63,319 nt of DNA from Rhizobium sp. Root1203 (lineage in GTDB: Bacteria; Pseudomonadota; Alphaproteobacteria; Rhizobiales; Rhizobiaceae), in contig NZ_LMCW01000010.1 in NCBI RefSeq assembly GCF_001424945.1, forward strand, positions 50,778 through 114,096. The letters run 5' to 3'. A program made the translations under genes and the position numbers. Every line of letters begins with the position of its first letter. The first letter of the stretch is position 1. Below are positions 1 to 9,480 of the stretch, piece after piece. The notes below the pieces were generated by a model. That model made no database searches, was not told the DNA's origin, and was given only the letters and a program-made list of their open reading frames with translations.

Positions 1-200
1 CAAATGAGCGATGATCCGCAAATCAGTCTGCCCGCTGTGGCACGCTGATATCCCCTCCGACCCGACGTCGGAAAGCACGGCAATCAGCCGTCAGCTACAC
101 CAAATGAGCGATGATCCGCAAATCAGTCTGCCCGCTGTGGCACGCTGATATCCCCTCCGACCCGACGTCGGAAAGCACGGCAATCAGCCGTCAGCTACAC
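1..200. repeat. Exact 100-bp tandem duplication
   Basis: Bases 1-100 are repeated without a mismatch at 101-200. The first copy begins exactly at base 1, so this may be a contig-end or circularisation overlap rather than a biological duplication. I see no credible coding in it. The second copy runs directly into the WGR gene at 208. Confidence 0.95.
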
Positions 201-207
201 CACTCCC

Positions 208-504
208 ATGGACACGATCCGGTTCTACGCGATGTCGATCGATCCGACACTGTTCAGCGACGCCTGCCTGACGCGAAGATGGGGTCGTATCGGAGCGAAA
301 GGCCAGATTAAGACCCATCTATTCGAGCGAGAGCAGGACGCTGTAGAACTGTTCCTCGACTTGATCCGCCAGAAGCGGGGCCGTGGCTATGCCACCGTCA
401 CCCCTGATCGGCGCTCCACCCTTCCCGAAAAATCTCCCAAGTGTTTTCAGGGCACATTGGGAGACGGTGGAAGCCTGGGGTTAGGCTGGTTTCGGGAGGT
501 CTGA
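208..504 (+). CDS. WGR domain protein, probably N-terminally shortened
   Basis: A 98-residue protein. Residues about 5-62 match the WGR domain: FYAMSIDPTLF, then TRRWGRIGAKGQ, then an acidic helix ending in LIRQKRGRGY. Small stand-alone WGR proteins are common on rhizobial plasmids; the domain is thought to bind nucleic acid, and the role of the stand-alone forms is not known. Relatives usually have about 15-20 residues before the FYAMS segment that are absent here, and the frame upstream runs into the 100-bp duplication, so the 5' end may be rearranged. The last 30 residues look unlike the family and may be read-through. Start chosen as the only ATG before the domain. Confidence 0.7.
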   Translation: MDTIRFYAMSIDPTLFSDACLTRRWGRIGAKGQIKTHLFEREQDAVELFLDLIRQKRGRGYATVTPDRRSTLPEKSPKCFQGTLGDGGSLGLGWFREV

Positions 505-878
505 CGAGGACATAAACCGCTGCTGGGAACCGTGGTGCTGGAGACCGCCGCTTGTTCGATTCGATCTCAACATTGACCTCGCTCTCGACGAATATCAGGA
601 CCTTAATTGCCAGCTTCGGGACAAGCTTAACCTTGCAGAAAAAATGACGCATCACCTTTTACGAGAGTGCGGAGGCGACGTCCATGTGGCGGCGAGAAAT
701 TGAGAGGTGTTGCATGATGTCTTCTGCGGATATCGCAGTGATAGTCGTACACCGGGAAGCCCGGGCGCACCGGCGCGGCCGCAGCAAGTGCAAGACTGGC
801 GTCGCCTGAATTATGTTTCTGCGAGAAGCCGCAAACCCGTCGCAGTGCTGAAGGACCAGTGGCTTGCGATTGCGGCCC
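505..878. other. Intergenic, nothing recognised
   Basis: No open frame here has the look of a real protein on either strand. Short frames are low-complexity and Arg/Pro-rich, as expected of non-coding high-GC DNA. Confidence 0.5.
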
Positions 879-1043
879 TCAGAAGGGGGGCTCGGCCTCG
901 ACGCTCCCGTCCTGTTCCGCGCGAATGACAATAAGCTCTGCCTGGGCAAGTTCTAGCTCAGCCTCGATCTCGCGGCGCTCTGCGCTATCGCACGCATTCT
1001 TCAGCTCTGCCCGTAGCTCTTCGATTTGTTGTTCGATCGTCAT
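879..1043 (-). CDS. Small acidic helical protein, unknown function
   Basis: A 54-residue frame starting MTIEQQIEELRAELKN, with regular heptad-like Leu/Ile/Ala and many Glu, predicting a single helix or coiled coil. The start at 1043 is supported by AAGGAG nine bases upstream, which beats the longer Arg-rich extension of the same frame. It lies 130 bp downstream of the DUF736 gene on the same strand, so the two may be co-transcribed. Similar short proteins occur on rhizobial plasmids, but I cannot assign a function. Confidence 0.6.
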   Translation of the reverse strand: MTIEQQIEELRAELKNACDSAERREIEAELELAQAELIVIRAEQDGSVEAEPPF

Positions 1044-1173
1044 CGGCTCGGCTCCTTGAGCTTGTGAAAGACGATCTCTGAGGCCGGGTCGGGATGGCGG
1101 CGTCAGGGATCGCGCAAGCGACCGCCAGCGGCGGTGAGTGGGGGAGCCGATTTCGGATGGGCGTCGCAGACGT

Positions 1174-1557
1174 TCATGCGAAATTGGGAAACTTGTCCTT
1201 GAGGCTGTCAACGGGAAGAGAGGCCCCACCGGCAGGCGGAGCCTCGATATCCTTACTCCCGTTCTGCCGGGACCAGATCAGCTGGTAGCCATCCTCGACT
1301 TCGCCAAGCGTCGCGTAGATCGGAGCCGGGAAGCTCGGGTCGTCGAGCTTGACCGAGAGGTAGTCGCGGTCGCTCTCGCTGGAACGCTTCTGCCAAGCAG
1401 CGCCAAGCTCGACGGCACCCGCGTAAATCCGGTACTGCGGGCCTTTGTCGGTCGGATTTTCGACGCGGGCGATGCGTGCCTTGAGATTGAGGGCGAGGGT
1501 ACGGATGGAGCCGGTGAAGCCGTTCTCGGTGGAGGTGAAGATGCCGATGGTAGCCAT
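1174..1557 (-). CDS. DUF736 family protein
   Basis: A 127-residue protein opening [16 protein letters not shown], followed by [15 protein letters not shown] and a central [14 protein letters not shown] segment, the DUF736 signature. DUF736 proteins of about 100 residues are near-universal markers of alphaproteobacterial plasmids and conjugative elements; the function is unknown. The start at 1557 has AAGGAA upstream. The C-terminus ([14 protein letters not shown]) is longer than in many members. Together with the WGR gene it is the best evidence that the window belongs to a plasmid or integrated conjugative element. Confidence 0.85.
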   Translation of the reverse strand: MATIGIFTSTENGFTGSIRTLALNLKARIARVENPTDKGPQYRIYAGAVELGAAWQKRSSESDRDYLSVKLDDPSFPAPIYATLGEVEDGYQLIWSRQNGSKDIEAPPAGGASLPVDSLKDKFPNFA

Positions 1558-2015
1558 TGTCGTGTTCCTTTCGGTGTTCGGGCCGCTCCATTGCGGCCTC
1601 GATGGCAGTCGCAAAGACCGGAGATGATCGGACCGCACTTCATTAGGCCGGAATGTGATGCAGGGCGGCAAGTTGTCGAATTCACAGAGGGAGAGAAGGG
1701 TGGCGCAGCCACCCGGGGTGATGAAATCTACAAGCGGCCGCTGCGGGAGAACGATCGAGGCAAAGCCGCTCTCCGGTCAGACATCCCCCATCGAGTCCGC
1801 AGATGGAGCACTGGAGATTGCCGATTGAGCAGGACAAACGCGTTTCTCAGCGACCAATCCTGGATCGCGGCCGGTCTTAGACTCTGCTCGTACGGGCCAT
1901 GCGCGTGAGTAATGATATCACCAGCAAAAGAACCGAGGCGCCAAGCCAACAGCTGATCCGTATGAAACCCGCTATCGTTCGCAAGCAGTCGCGTGGAGAA
2001 CCCAATCCAAGTGCA
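1558..2015. other. Intergenic, nothing recognised
   Basis: Upstream region of the DUF736 gene. Open frames here are overlapping, compositionally random and lack ribosome-binding sites. No repeat or relic recognised. Confidence 0.45.
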
Positions 2016-2129
2016 TCACGCCGGTTTTGCAGGGTAGCGGCTCTTGGGTTCAACGAGGAAGGTGACGTTGGCAGGACCGCGGTCGCCCTCCTTGTGGCCA
2101 GCGGCGGGCGGAATAATCCACCAGGTCAT
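2016..2129 (-). CDS. Possible 37-residue hypothetical protein
   Basis: A short frame beginning MTWWIIPPAAGHKEGD and ending KSRYPAKPA. The composition is protein-like (VTFLVEPKSR) rather than the Arg/Pro-rich noise around it, and GGGAG lies about 8 bases before the ATG. A GTG three codons upstream (VTGMTWW) is an alternative start. No family recognised. It could equally be the 3' end of a decayed gene. Confidence 0.35.
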   Translation of the reverse strand: MTWWIIPPAAGHKEGDRGPANVTFLVEPKSRYPAKPA

Positions 2130-2411
2130 GCCGGTCACTCCCATCAACAATGGATCCCCCGGGTCCGGCGCCAATTCAATGTATTGTTACCGGTGAGGCT
2201 TCTCCGCTTCCTCCCGCGGCTCTGCGATATCTCGCGCGGCGACGGCCCAGAAACGCGTCCTAAAAAAAGAGAAATGGCGGTCGCTTTCAAGTTCTAGGCT
2301 GGCCGTACCGATCATATGGAGGCATCCAGTCTGTCGACCGCGAAAAAAAACACAATTATTCCCCCTACATCCTAAACGAAAACCTGGACTTTAGAATTGG
2401 ATCAAAGCTGT
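2130..2411. other. Intergenic region before prc
   Basis: About 280 bp without a gene. The last 70 bp are AT-rich (poly-A run near 2343, then cacaattattcc) and probably carry the protease promoter; I could not define -35/-10 boxes with confidence. Confidence 0.4.
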
Positions 2412-4529
2412 ATGCGCATACGATACTGTTTTCTTGGCATCTTCCTGGTATTTACACCGTCTGCATTCGCCCTGGAAGTTGCATCGCCTCCTGTTTTGGC
2501 GCCGTCGAAGCAGCAGGCACAGGCGGCTCAGTTGAGCGCACAATTTCTTACGCGTTTCAGCTACAAACCAGTTCCGCTCGACGATACCCTGTCGGCCAAC
2601 ATTATGAATCGGTTCATCAATTCTCTCGATCCGGACCGAGTATTCTTCCAGCAGGCGGATATCGACTGGTTCATGTCCAATAGCGCCAAGATTGATAATG
2701 CCATCAAGCGGGAAGATCTTCAGATCCCGTTTTCGATATTCAACATATATGAGCAGCGGGTAGTGGACCGGATGAACTACGCCCGGGGTTTGCTCAAGGA
2801 GAAATTCGATTTCGGTCTGCAGGAAGACTATTCCCTGTCGCGGGATAAAGAACCTTGGCCACAATCTGAAGCCGACGGCAATGAACTTTGGCGCAAGCGT
2901 GTCAAGGCTGATTGGCTACGGTTGAAGCTCGGAGGTAAAACCGACGCCGCTATTCGCGAGACGCTCGACAAACGCTACGAAAATGTCCTGCAGCGCGCTT
3001 ACAAATACAAGAGCGACGACGTTTTCCAGTCGTTCATGGACGCCTTTACAACGTCGATTGATCCGCACACGGACTACTTCGGCGCGACCGCTTCGGCCGA
3101 TTTCGATATTTCAATGAAACTCTCGCTGGTTGGTATCGGTGCGGTATTGCAGGAACGCGATGACTACACGACGATCCGTGAGCTTGTTCCTGGTGGCCCA
3201 GCGCAATTGTCGGGCAAGCTTGCGGTGGGGGATCGCATTACCGGCGTTGGTCAAGGCGAGGGCGGCGCGGTGAAGGACGTTATCGGCACGCGTCTTGACG
3301 AGGTTGTGCAGATGATACGAGGGGAAAAAGACTCGACCGTGCGGTTGGATATCTTGCCGGCGGATGCCGGAGCAGACGCCAACCATCGCACAATTAGCCT
3401 GGTGCGCAACAAGATTAGCCTCGAAAAGCAGGCTGCCAGGAAGGCCGTCCTGTCGATAAATTATGGTAACGCGACGCGCAAAATCGGAGTTGTTACTCTC
3501 CCGGCGTTTTACGAGGACTTCGAAGCGCGCCACAAAGGCGACAAGGATTACAAAAGCGCCAGCCGCGACGTCGCCAAGCTTCTCGAAGAACTGAAGCAAG
3601 AAAAGGTAGACGGCGTTCTGATTGATTTGCGCAACAATGGCGGCGGTTCATTGGCCGAAGCGATTGATTTGACAGGTCTGTTCGTCGGCAAAGGTCCGGT
3701 GGTTCAACAACGCCATGCCGACGGCAAGGTTGAGGTGGAAACCTATGATTTCCCAGTAGCTGCGTGGACAGGTCCGATGGGTGTGTTGATCAACCGCGGG
3801 TCAGCGTCGGCCTCCGAAATTTTTGCTGCCGCGATCCAAGACTACGGCCGAGGTGTGATTGTCGGCGAACCCAGTTTCGGCAAGGGCACGGTGCAAACAG
3901 TCGTCAATCTCGATCAGGTGGCTCACAACACAGAACCAAAATTCGGCGAGCTAAAGGTGACGGTTGCCCAGTTTTTCCGTGTTAATGGCGGCACGACCCA
4001 ACTGCGCGGCGTCACGCCAGACATTCCTTTGCCGGGCTTTTCTGATCCCAAAAGCTTCGGTGAGGCGAGTTATGACAATGCTCTGCCATGGACACAGATA
4101 AGGCCTGCGAAATATGCGCCTGCCGATAGTCTGATGCCTTTGCTTCAGAAATTGCAAAGCCGCCATGATGATCGCGTGAAGAGCGATCCGGAGTTCCAAC
4201 GCTTTTCAGAGGATATAACCGAACTGAAGGCGCAGCGCGAAAAAGGGGTCGTCTCTCTGAACGAAACCGAACGTCGAAAAGAATTGACCGTTCGGGAGGA
4301 TCGCCTCAGGTCGCGGGAAAAAATAGGTGACATTGCAAATCCTGGCGACGATGGGCTGCAAGCAAACGAACGTAGCATTAATGCGGATATTGCAATGGAG
4401 AATGCCCGCAAGAATGCAAAGGACGTCTTGCTGAACGAGGCCGCCTCCATCCTCGCGGATGAGGCGGATTTGAAGGAAGGCGTGCGACAGGCCGCGACGC
4501 AACAAACAGGCAACCGGGGTAGAAAATAG
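2412..4529 (+). CDS. prc: Carboxy-terminal processing protease Prc/Tsp (peptidase S41)
   Basis: A 705-residue periplasmic serine protease that degrades or trims proteins from their C-termini. It has a signal peptide (MRIRYCFLGIFLVF...AFA), an N-terminal Prc domain to about residue 215 (LDPDRVFF, IDPHTDYF), a PDZ domain around 230-330, the S41 core around 340-545, and a C-terminal helical DUF3340 tail. The Ser/Lys dyad is Ser466 in SASASEIF and Lys491 in FGKGTVQ, with the conserved Asp477. The start at ATG 2412 gives a clean signal peptide; a TTG five codons upstream is possible. This long architecture is typical of gammaproteobacterial Prc; alphaproteobacterial CtpA proteins are usually about 440 residues. 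Codon use appears less GC-rich than its neighbours, suggesting transfer. Confidence 0.93.
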   Translation: MRIRYCFLGIFLVFTPSAFALEVASPPVLAPSKQQAQAAQLSAQFLTRFSYKPVPLDDTLSANIMNRFINSLDPDRVFFQQADIDWFMSNSAKIDNAIKREDLQIPFSIFNIYEQRVVDRMNYARGLLKEKFDFGLQEDYSLSRDKEPWPQSEADGNELWRKRVKADWLRLKLGGKTDAAIRETLDKRYENVLQRAYKYKSDDVFQSFMDAFTTSIDPHTDYFGATASADFDISMKLSLVGIGAVLQERDDYTTIRELVPGGPAQLSGKLAVGDRITGVGQGEGGAVKDVIGTRLDEVVQMIRGEKDSTVRLDILPADAGADANHRTISLVRNKISLEKQAARKAVLSINYGNATRKIGVVTLPAFYEDFEARHKGDKDYKSASRDVAKLLEELKQEKVDGVLIDLRNNGGGSLAEAIDLTGLFVGKGPVVQQRHADGKVEVETYDFPVAAWTGPMGVLINRGSASASEIFAAAIQDYGRGVIVGEPSFGKGTVQTVVNLDQVAHNTEPKFGELKVTVAQFFRVNGGTTQLRGVTPDIPLPGFSDPKSFGEASYDNALPWTQIRPAKYAPADSLMPLLQKLQSRHDDRVKSDPEFQRFSEDITELKAQREKGVVSLNETERRKELTVREDRLRSREKIGDIANPGDDGLQANERSINADIAMENARKNAKDVLLNEAASILADEADLKEGVRQAATQQTGNRGRK

Positions 4530-4681
4530 CATTTCTCGAAAGATGCTGTTGCGGGTTGCATCACACTTGTCGAAATACGACGTGATGAAAAGTCTTGCTT
4601 GGTATGTCTTTATTCCGCTGCTCTCGGCTCTAGCGCCGAGGGCGGCGGGACAGTCCGAGATGAGCGATAGAATGAATTGCA

Positions 4682-4713
4682 ATAGCTCATATATATATGC
4701 AATTTTGAGCTAT
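4682..4713. promoter_or_regulatory. Inverted repeat upstream of fic
   Basis: A perfect 8-bp inverted repeat, ATAGCTCA (4682-4689) and TGAGCTAT (4706-4713), separated by 16 AT-rich bases and ending 20 bp before the fic start. Position and symmetry suggest an operator overlapping the promoter. The binding protein is unknown. Confidence 0.45.
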
Positions 4714-4733
4714 AGAAAGGCGGCCTATAACTC

Positions 4734-5840
4734 ATGCAATGGAACTGGCAGCACGCAGATTGGCCGAACTTCTCATATGACGCTGAGAGCATGGCGCCGT
4801 TGGAGCAAAGGTTTCTCCAGTCGTCCGGTGAGGTGATCGGCGCAGTTCGGCATTTCAGTGAGGACGACAGTAGCCAGCTGCGGATCGAGTTGCTGAGCGA
4901 CGAGGCCGTTAAAACTTCGGAGATCGAAGGCGAGTTCCTTGATCGAGCAAGCGTCCAGGCGTCGCTGCGCAGACAGTTTGGTCTCAACACGGACAATCGT
5001 CCGGTCCGACCGCAAGAGCGCGGGATCGCAGAAATGATGGCCAACGTCTATAAGAACTGGTTCGGTCCACTCCACCAGGGGGAACTTTTCCATTGGCACT
5101 CGATGCTGATGGCCGGAAACCGATATGTCGAAACAATCGGATCCTACCGTCGCCACGATGATCCAATGCAGATAGTTTCAGGTAGGCTGGATAAGCCCAC
5201 AATCCACTTTGAGGCACCTCCATCCCGCCAGGTTGCCCCGGAAATGGTGCTTTTCGTCGACTGGTTCAATCAGTCGCGGCCAGGCGGGCGAGCTACGCTA
5301 CCTGCGTTGACCCGTGCGGCCATCGGACACCTCTACTTCGAAACCATCCATCCCTTCGAGGACGGGAATGGCAGAATTGGCCGCGCGTTGGCTGAAAAGT
5401 CGCTGGCGCAGAACATCGGGCAGCCAAGCCTGATCTCGCTTGCCTTTACAATCGAGCGTGACCGAAAAGCCTATTATTCGGAACTTGAGCGCCACCAGCG
5501 AAAGCTCGATATCGCCGGATGGATCATCTACTTTTCGGAGACCATCCTGGAAGCCCAGCAGGCAACGATTGATCGCATTGCCTTCTTTCTTCAAAAGGCA
5601 AGGTTCTACGATCGGTTTCGGGGCCGGCTCAACGAACGTCAGGAAAAAGTTATCGCTCGCATTTTTCGAGAGGGTATCGCGGGTTTTAAAGGGGGGCTCA
5701 GCGCGGAAAATTATATTTCGATCACCGCAACATCACGAGCGACGGCAACGCGTGACCTTCAGCAACTTGTGGAGATGGGCGCACTGACTCGTACCGGAGA
5801 GCGGCGACACACGCGTTACGCCCTGCAACTTCCAAAATAG
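4734..5840 (+). CDS. Fic family protein (AMPylase type)
   Basis: A 368-residue Fic protein with an N-terminal DUF4172-like region, the Fic core, and a C-terminal winged-helix segment (about 305-368, AENYISITATSRATATRDL...LVEMGALTRTG). The catalytic motif HPFEDGNGR lies at 206-214, with His206 as catalytic base. An N-terminal inhibitory motif [S/T]xxxE[G/N] is present as T61-SEI-E65-G66, the class II arrangement in which the protein inhibits its own nucleotide transfer. Fic enzymes usually move AMP from ATP to a target hydroxyl; the target here is unknown. No clear ribosome-binding site precedes ATG 4734, so translation may be weak or near-leaderless. No separate antitoxin gene is adjacent, consistent with intramolecular inhibition. 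Confidence 0.9.
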   Translation: MQWNWQHADWPNFSYDAESMAPLEQRFLQSSGEVIGAVRHFSEDDSSQLRIELLSDEAVKTSEIEGEFLDRASVQASLRRQFGLNTDNRPVRPQERGIAEMMANVYKNWFGPLHQGELFHWHSMLMAGNRYVETIGSYRRHDDPMQIVSGRLDKPTIHFEAPPSRQVAPEMVLFVDWFNQSRPGGRATLPALTRAAIGHLYFETIHPFEDGNGRIGRALAEKSLAQNIGQPSLISLAFTIERDRKAYYSELERHQRKLDIAGWIIYFSETILEAQQATIDRIAFFLQKARFYDRFRGRLNERQEKVIARIFREGIAGFKGGLSAENYISITATSRATATRDLQQLVEMGALTRTGERRHTRYALQLPK

Positions 5841-5931
5841 CCAACATTTCAGGAGGCGACGCGTTCGAATGCAGGCTCGTCGAGCATCGCGATAGTCGCG
5901 GAAATCGTCCGAAGTAGCCGCCACCTCAAAT

Positions 5932-5945
5932 TTTGCAACAGAACC
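5932..5945. repeat. Possible solo IS6-family terminal repeat
   Basis: TTTGCAACAGAACC is the reverse complement of GGTTCTGTTGCAAA, a terminal repeat seen in IS6/IS26-type elements. No IS6 transposase and no second end were seen nearby, so this is at best a solo end left by recombination. Confidence 0.3.
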
Positions 5946-6026
5946 GGTCGTCGACCCGGCGGTTTTAAGCAGCGTCAACTTTAACTGAGCTCGAGAGAAG
6001 GAGAGAAAGCGGCGCAAGGAAAGCGA

Positions 6027-6238
6027 TGGTGGAAACGCGCCGGTCAGGTGATCGACGGCGTTCCAACAATCCTCGTGACCGACGGCGTGTACGACAGGGA
6101 GGTGCTTCGGGGGGGTGCCTCGATAGCGAAGACGTCATGGAGGCGGCTCGCAGTCTGGAGGGAATTGCGTCCGTCAAGGATATCAAGTTCGCCATCCTGG
6201 AGGTCAGCGGCAACATCAGTATCGTTAGGAAGAGCTGA
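6027..6238 (+). pseudogene. Relic of a DUF421 (YetF-type) protein C-terminal domain
   Basis: Two adjacent frames rebuild the cytosolic C-terminal domain of DUF421 membrane proteins. The first reads VIDGVPTILVTDGVYDREVLR from 6048; the second reads CLDSEDVMEAARSLEGIASVKDIKF and ends EVSGNISIVRKS at 6238. The frames switch at a run of seven Gs (6109-6115), where a single-base change would restore continuity. The membrane-spanning N-terminal half is absent, so the gene is broken whether or not the G-run indel is real. Unrelated to the convergent MFS gene downstream. Confidence 0.65.
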
Positions 6239-7581
6239 CCGACCTGGTGTCAGGCGGTCAGACCGGCCTCATCGTCTCGGATGCTCATGACGGTAGTGTC
6301 GCCACTAGACGGTCCGATTCAGGTCTCTTGCGGCATTTCCAGGGTGAGTTGGGTCCGAGGAATTAGCAGGCAGGCAGGGACGATCAGCACAGCGATCACG
6401 AGCATTGCAACGAAGGTGGAATGCAGCGCATCCTGCAACGCAAGCCGGATTGCTTCGCCATCCGTCACGACGGCGCCGGCGCCATTCAGCAGACTTCGCA
6501 GCTGTTCCGGGGTGATCGGCTGGCCGTTGGTGGAGTGCGCTAGGCCATAGGTCAGCACCGCACCGAGCACGGCTGCCCCCAGTGTGCTGCCGAGGTTTCG
6601 CGAAAAGACGTTAGATGCCGTAGCGCTGCCGCGTTCGGACCAACTGACGCTATCCTGGGTGAGAACCAGGGCGCTGATATTGAGGAGTCCCATGCCGAAA
6701 CCCATCATAAGCGAACCGGCGCCTGCCAGTATGGCAGAACTCGATGGAGTAAGCAGCACGAGAAGGCCTGTTCCTGCCGGAATGCAGACGCTGCCCGTAA
6801 TCATGATGTTTCGCAGGCCGAACCGGGCAAACTGGCGCGATGCGATCGTTGCACCGCAGGGCCAGCCGAGGAGCAACATGGTCAGCGCGAAACCCGCCAC
6901 AAGCGGTGAGCCATTGAGAACCGTTTGGACGTACATCGGCAGGAATGTCGTCAAACCCATAATAGACATGCTTGCGAAAAAGACAGCCACGTTCGCGAAT
7001 GCTATCGGTCTCTTCAGCCAGAGGTCGGGAGCGACCATGGGTGCCTCGGCGCGACGTTCCTGCCGGATGAAGGCGACAATCGCAGCGATGGAGACGACCA
7101 GGGCCACTGAGGCGGAACTGGAAACCGTGGTCTCCATTTCGGTCAATGCAATCATCAGGGCAGCAATGGATGTCGCAAAAAGTGAAGCGCCAAGAACGTC
7201 GATGGAGACGGCACGTGTCCGTTTTTCTTCATTCAGGAACAGCACGAACCCTAATGCCGCGAGAAGTCCGACCGGTACGTTGATCCAGAAGACCCATGCC
7301 CATGGGAGGTTGTGAATGATGAGGCTACCGAGAAGCGGTCCGACTACGGCGGACAACGCCCAGACGCTTGCCAGGTAGCCTTGAACCTTTCCACGCTGGT
7401 TGCCGGGAAACAGATCCGCGACGACAGTCATTGCGACAGGTTGAACTGCCCCTGCGCCGATTCCCTGCAAAAGACGAAAAGCGATCATCGACGGCATCGA
7501 CCATGCAAACCCAGCAAGCACGGAGGCAGCCAGAAAGAGCATGATGCCAATAAGGATCATCGGCTTGCGGCCATAAATATC

Positions 7582-7587
7582 CGCGAG
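7582..7587. repeat. Target site duplication, left copy (CGCGAG)
   Basis: CGCGAG directly abuts the left end of the insertion sequence at 7588 and is repeated at 9481-9486. In MFS coding sense it reads CTCGCG, the Leu-Ala codons. Confidence 0.85.
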
Positions 7588-9480
7588 TATAGCGCGGCGA
7601 TCTGGATGAGAGGCCGTATTGCCTCACCCAACAATGTTCCCAGAGGATAATGCCGTTGCCTCACTCGAATGTTCTTGAATGCCTCACGTGTTGCTACGCT
7701 CGTGTCCCCGCACCTGTAGCAAGGTGACGGAGGTAGCGAAGCCGCTCGCGAGCGCGCCCTCAATAGCGCTGTAGCGAGCGGGCGGCTTCGCGGGCGGCCA
7801 TCATGTTTTCCGCAGGTTGTCGAAGGGCGACCTGGTGGTAAGAGTCTCACCGCACGACCTCTACTATTTCAGTCTGCGGCGCGGTATCGGCGAATGGACC
7901 GAACACCAGCGCATGGGCCTGTGTACTGCGCCAGATCTTCATTCGACGCTGCACGGTCCGAATGAGGCCGTCGGGATATACGCCGGGGTAATTGACCTGC
8001 AAGCGTTCAAGCAACTCTCGCGAAGTTCGCCAAGGCTCCGCCTCGAACCATTCCTCGAGTTCAGCAGTGACGGAGAGTAGAGGATCGGGCCTGCGCCGCT
8101 CTCGCTTGGCCGCTGGCTTGGAACGGGCAGTCGGTTTCACTTCACCATCACGCCAAGCAATCCGCAAGCCAGACAGAAAGTCTTCGAGCGGTAATGCCGC
8201 GCCGTCGGTAGCAGGCGAACTATCAGGCTTGTCAGCAATTTCGACCAATCTCTCTTGTGCCAGGCGTATGTCGCGGAGCAGCCGGACCGGATCGAGCGTG
8301 AGGTACTTCGCCTTGAGCCGAAGGCATGTATCCTCCGGCGTGCGTGCGTCGTCAAGCAGCCGCTGATAGGGCGTGGCGGGACGATGATAGCGCTTGATCA
8401 CCTTGGCTCCGTCACGGTGTTTTTCCTTCAGCTTGAATGATGGCTGAAAAAAATTCACGAACAACCGCATGGAGGAATAAAGCTTGGCCAGCTCCCGTGT
8501 GGCTCGCAGCCCCTCGAAGCGTCGGTACCCAACGATCTTGCGCACGATCGCGCCATTCTTCTGCTCGACAAATGCCTGGTCGTTCTTTCGGTAGGGGCGG
8601 CAACGGGTGAGTTCGATATTATCGCGCAAGCAATACTCATGAACGCTCTCGTTCATGAACACACTGTCGTTGTCGGTGTCGAAGCCCAGCAGCGGGAACG
8701 GCAGCAACTTGCGCATTTCGGCCAACGCAGTGATCAGTACCGTTTGCTCGCGAACCAACAGCGGCGCGCATTCCGTCCAGCCTGTGGCTATATCGGTCAA
8801 CACCAGCGTTTGCGAGAAGGCACCCTTCGCGTACGGGCCGGAATGAGAAACGAGATCAGCCTCGACAAAGCCGGGTGCGGGGTCATCCCAATCCGAGAAC
8901 GTTCGAACGGGAACACTACGCCGAATCGCTGTTGATCCTTTCCGGCGCCGGGGACCCGTGGCGCTCGCTTTGATATCCTTGAGGACCCGATCAATCGTCG
9001 CTGGGCTCATCGTCAAAAGTTGCCGGCGCGTCTCGCCATTCATATCGCCATGTCCATGACGTTCCATCGCTTCAATCAGTGTTGGCAACAGGGGGTGTAG
9101 TCGCTTGCCGCAAATTCGATCCGACGCCTCCCAAACAACGACGAGTGCTGCCCGCACGTCATCGCCGTAAACCCAGCGCCCTGGCCGAGGACCACCCTTC
9201 GCGGTTCGCGTTCTCCTCGCAGCAGTCGCATCGCATGCTTGCGATGAAAACCCGTGAGCGCCACGAACTCGTCTAACATCCTCGCCTTCTCGGCCCGCCC
9301 GCCTAACGCATAGCGGCAACTGATCGCCGCCACCAATTCCGTACGTGTCGCCATGCTTACCTTCCTCATCACAGCTCCCGAGGTTGATTCGTCGGGAGCA
9401 ATTTAGATGAGGCAATAACCCATTCTCAGGGAGCAGTTCAGGCGAGGCAATGCGATTCTCATCCTGATTGTCGCGCAGCA
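7588..9480 (-). mobile_element. Insertion sequence, 1,893 bp, DDE transposase (ISNCY-like)
   Basis: Boundaries are set by the reconstructed target gene. The ends form imperfect inverted repeats of about 37 bp. The left end reads TATAGCGCGGCGATCTGGAT and continues GAGAGGCCGTATTGCCTC; the right end in reverse reads TGCTGCGCGACAATCAGGAT and continues GAGAATCGCATTGCCTC. Each end also has a second TTGCCTC about 30-35 bp further in, probably a subterminal transposase-binding repeat. The 6-bp target duplication is CGCGAG. It encodes one integrase-type transposase on the minus strand. I cannot name the ISfinder family with certainty; an ungrouped ISNCY-like assignment is my best guess. Confidence 0.85.
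7847..9354 (-). pseudogene. IS transposase (integrase core), frameshifted
   Basis: The N-terminal frame starts at 9354 (MATRTELVAAISCRYALGG, with AGGAAGG upstream) and reads through HRKHAMRLLRGERE. The remainder continues in another frame from about 9210 (RTAKGGPRPGRWVYGDDVRAAL) to 7847. The core carries a DDE triad: Asp in FVEADLVSHSG, Asp in GFDTDNDSVF and Glu in AFVEQKNG. The C-terminal 120 residues are basic and probably bind DNA. The shift near 9205-9215 lies in GAGAACGCG, which is not a classical slippery heptamer, so I read it as an inactivating indel; programmed frameshifting or a sequencing error remain possible. Confidence 0.75.

Noticed and set aside
1138..1908. A 256-codon plus-strand frame across the DUF736 gene
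   Set aside because: It is the antisense of the DUF736 coding sequence and lacks any recognisable domain.
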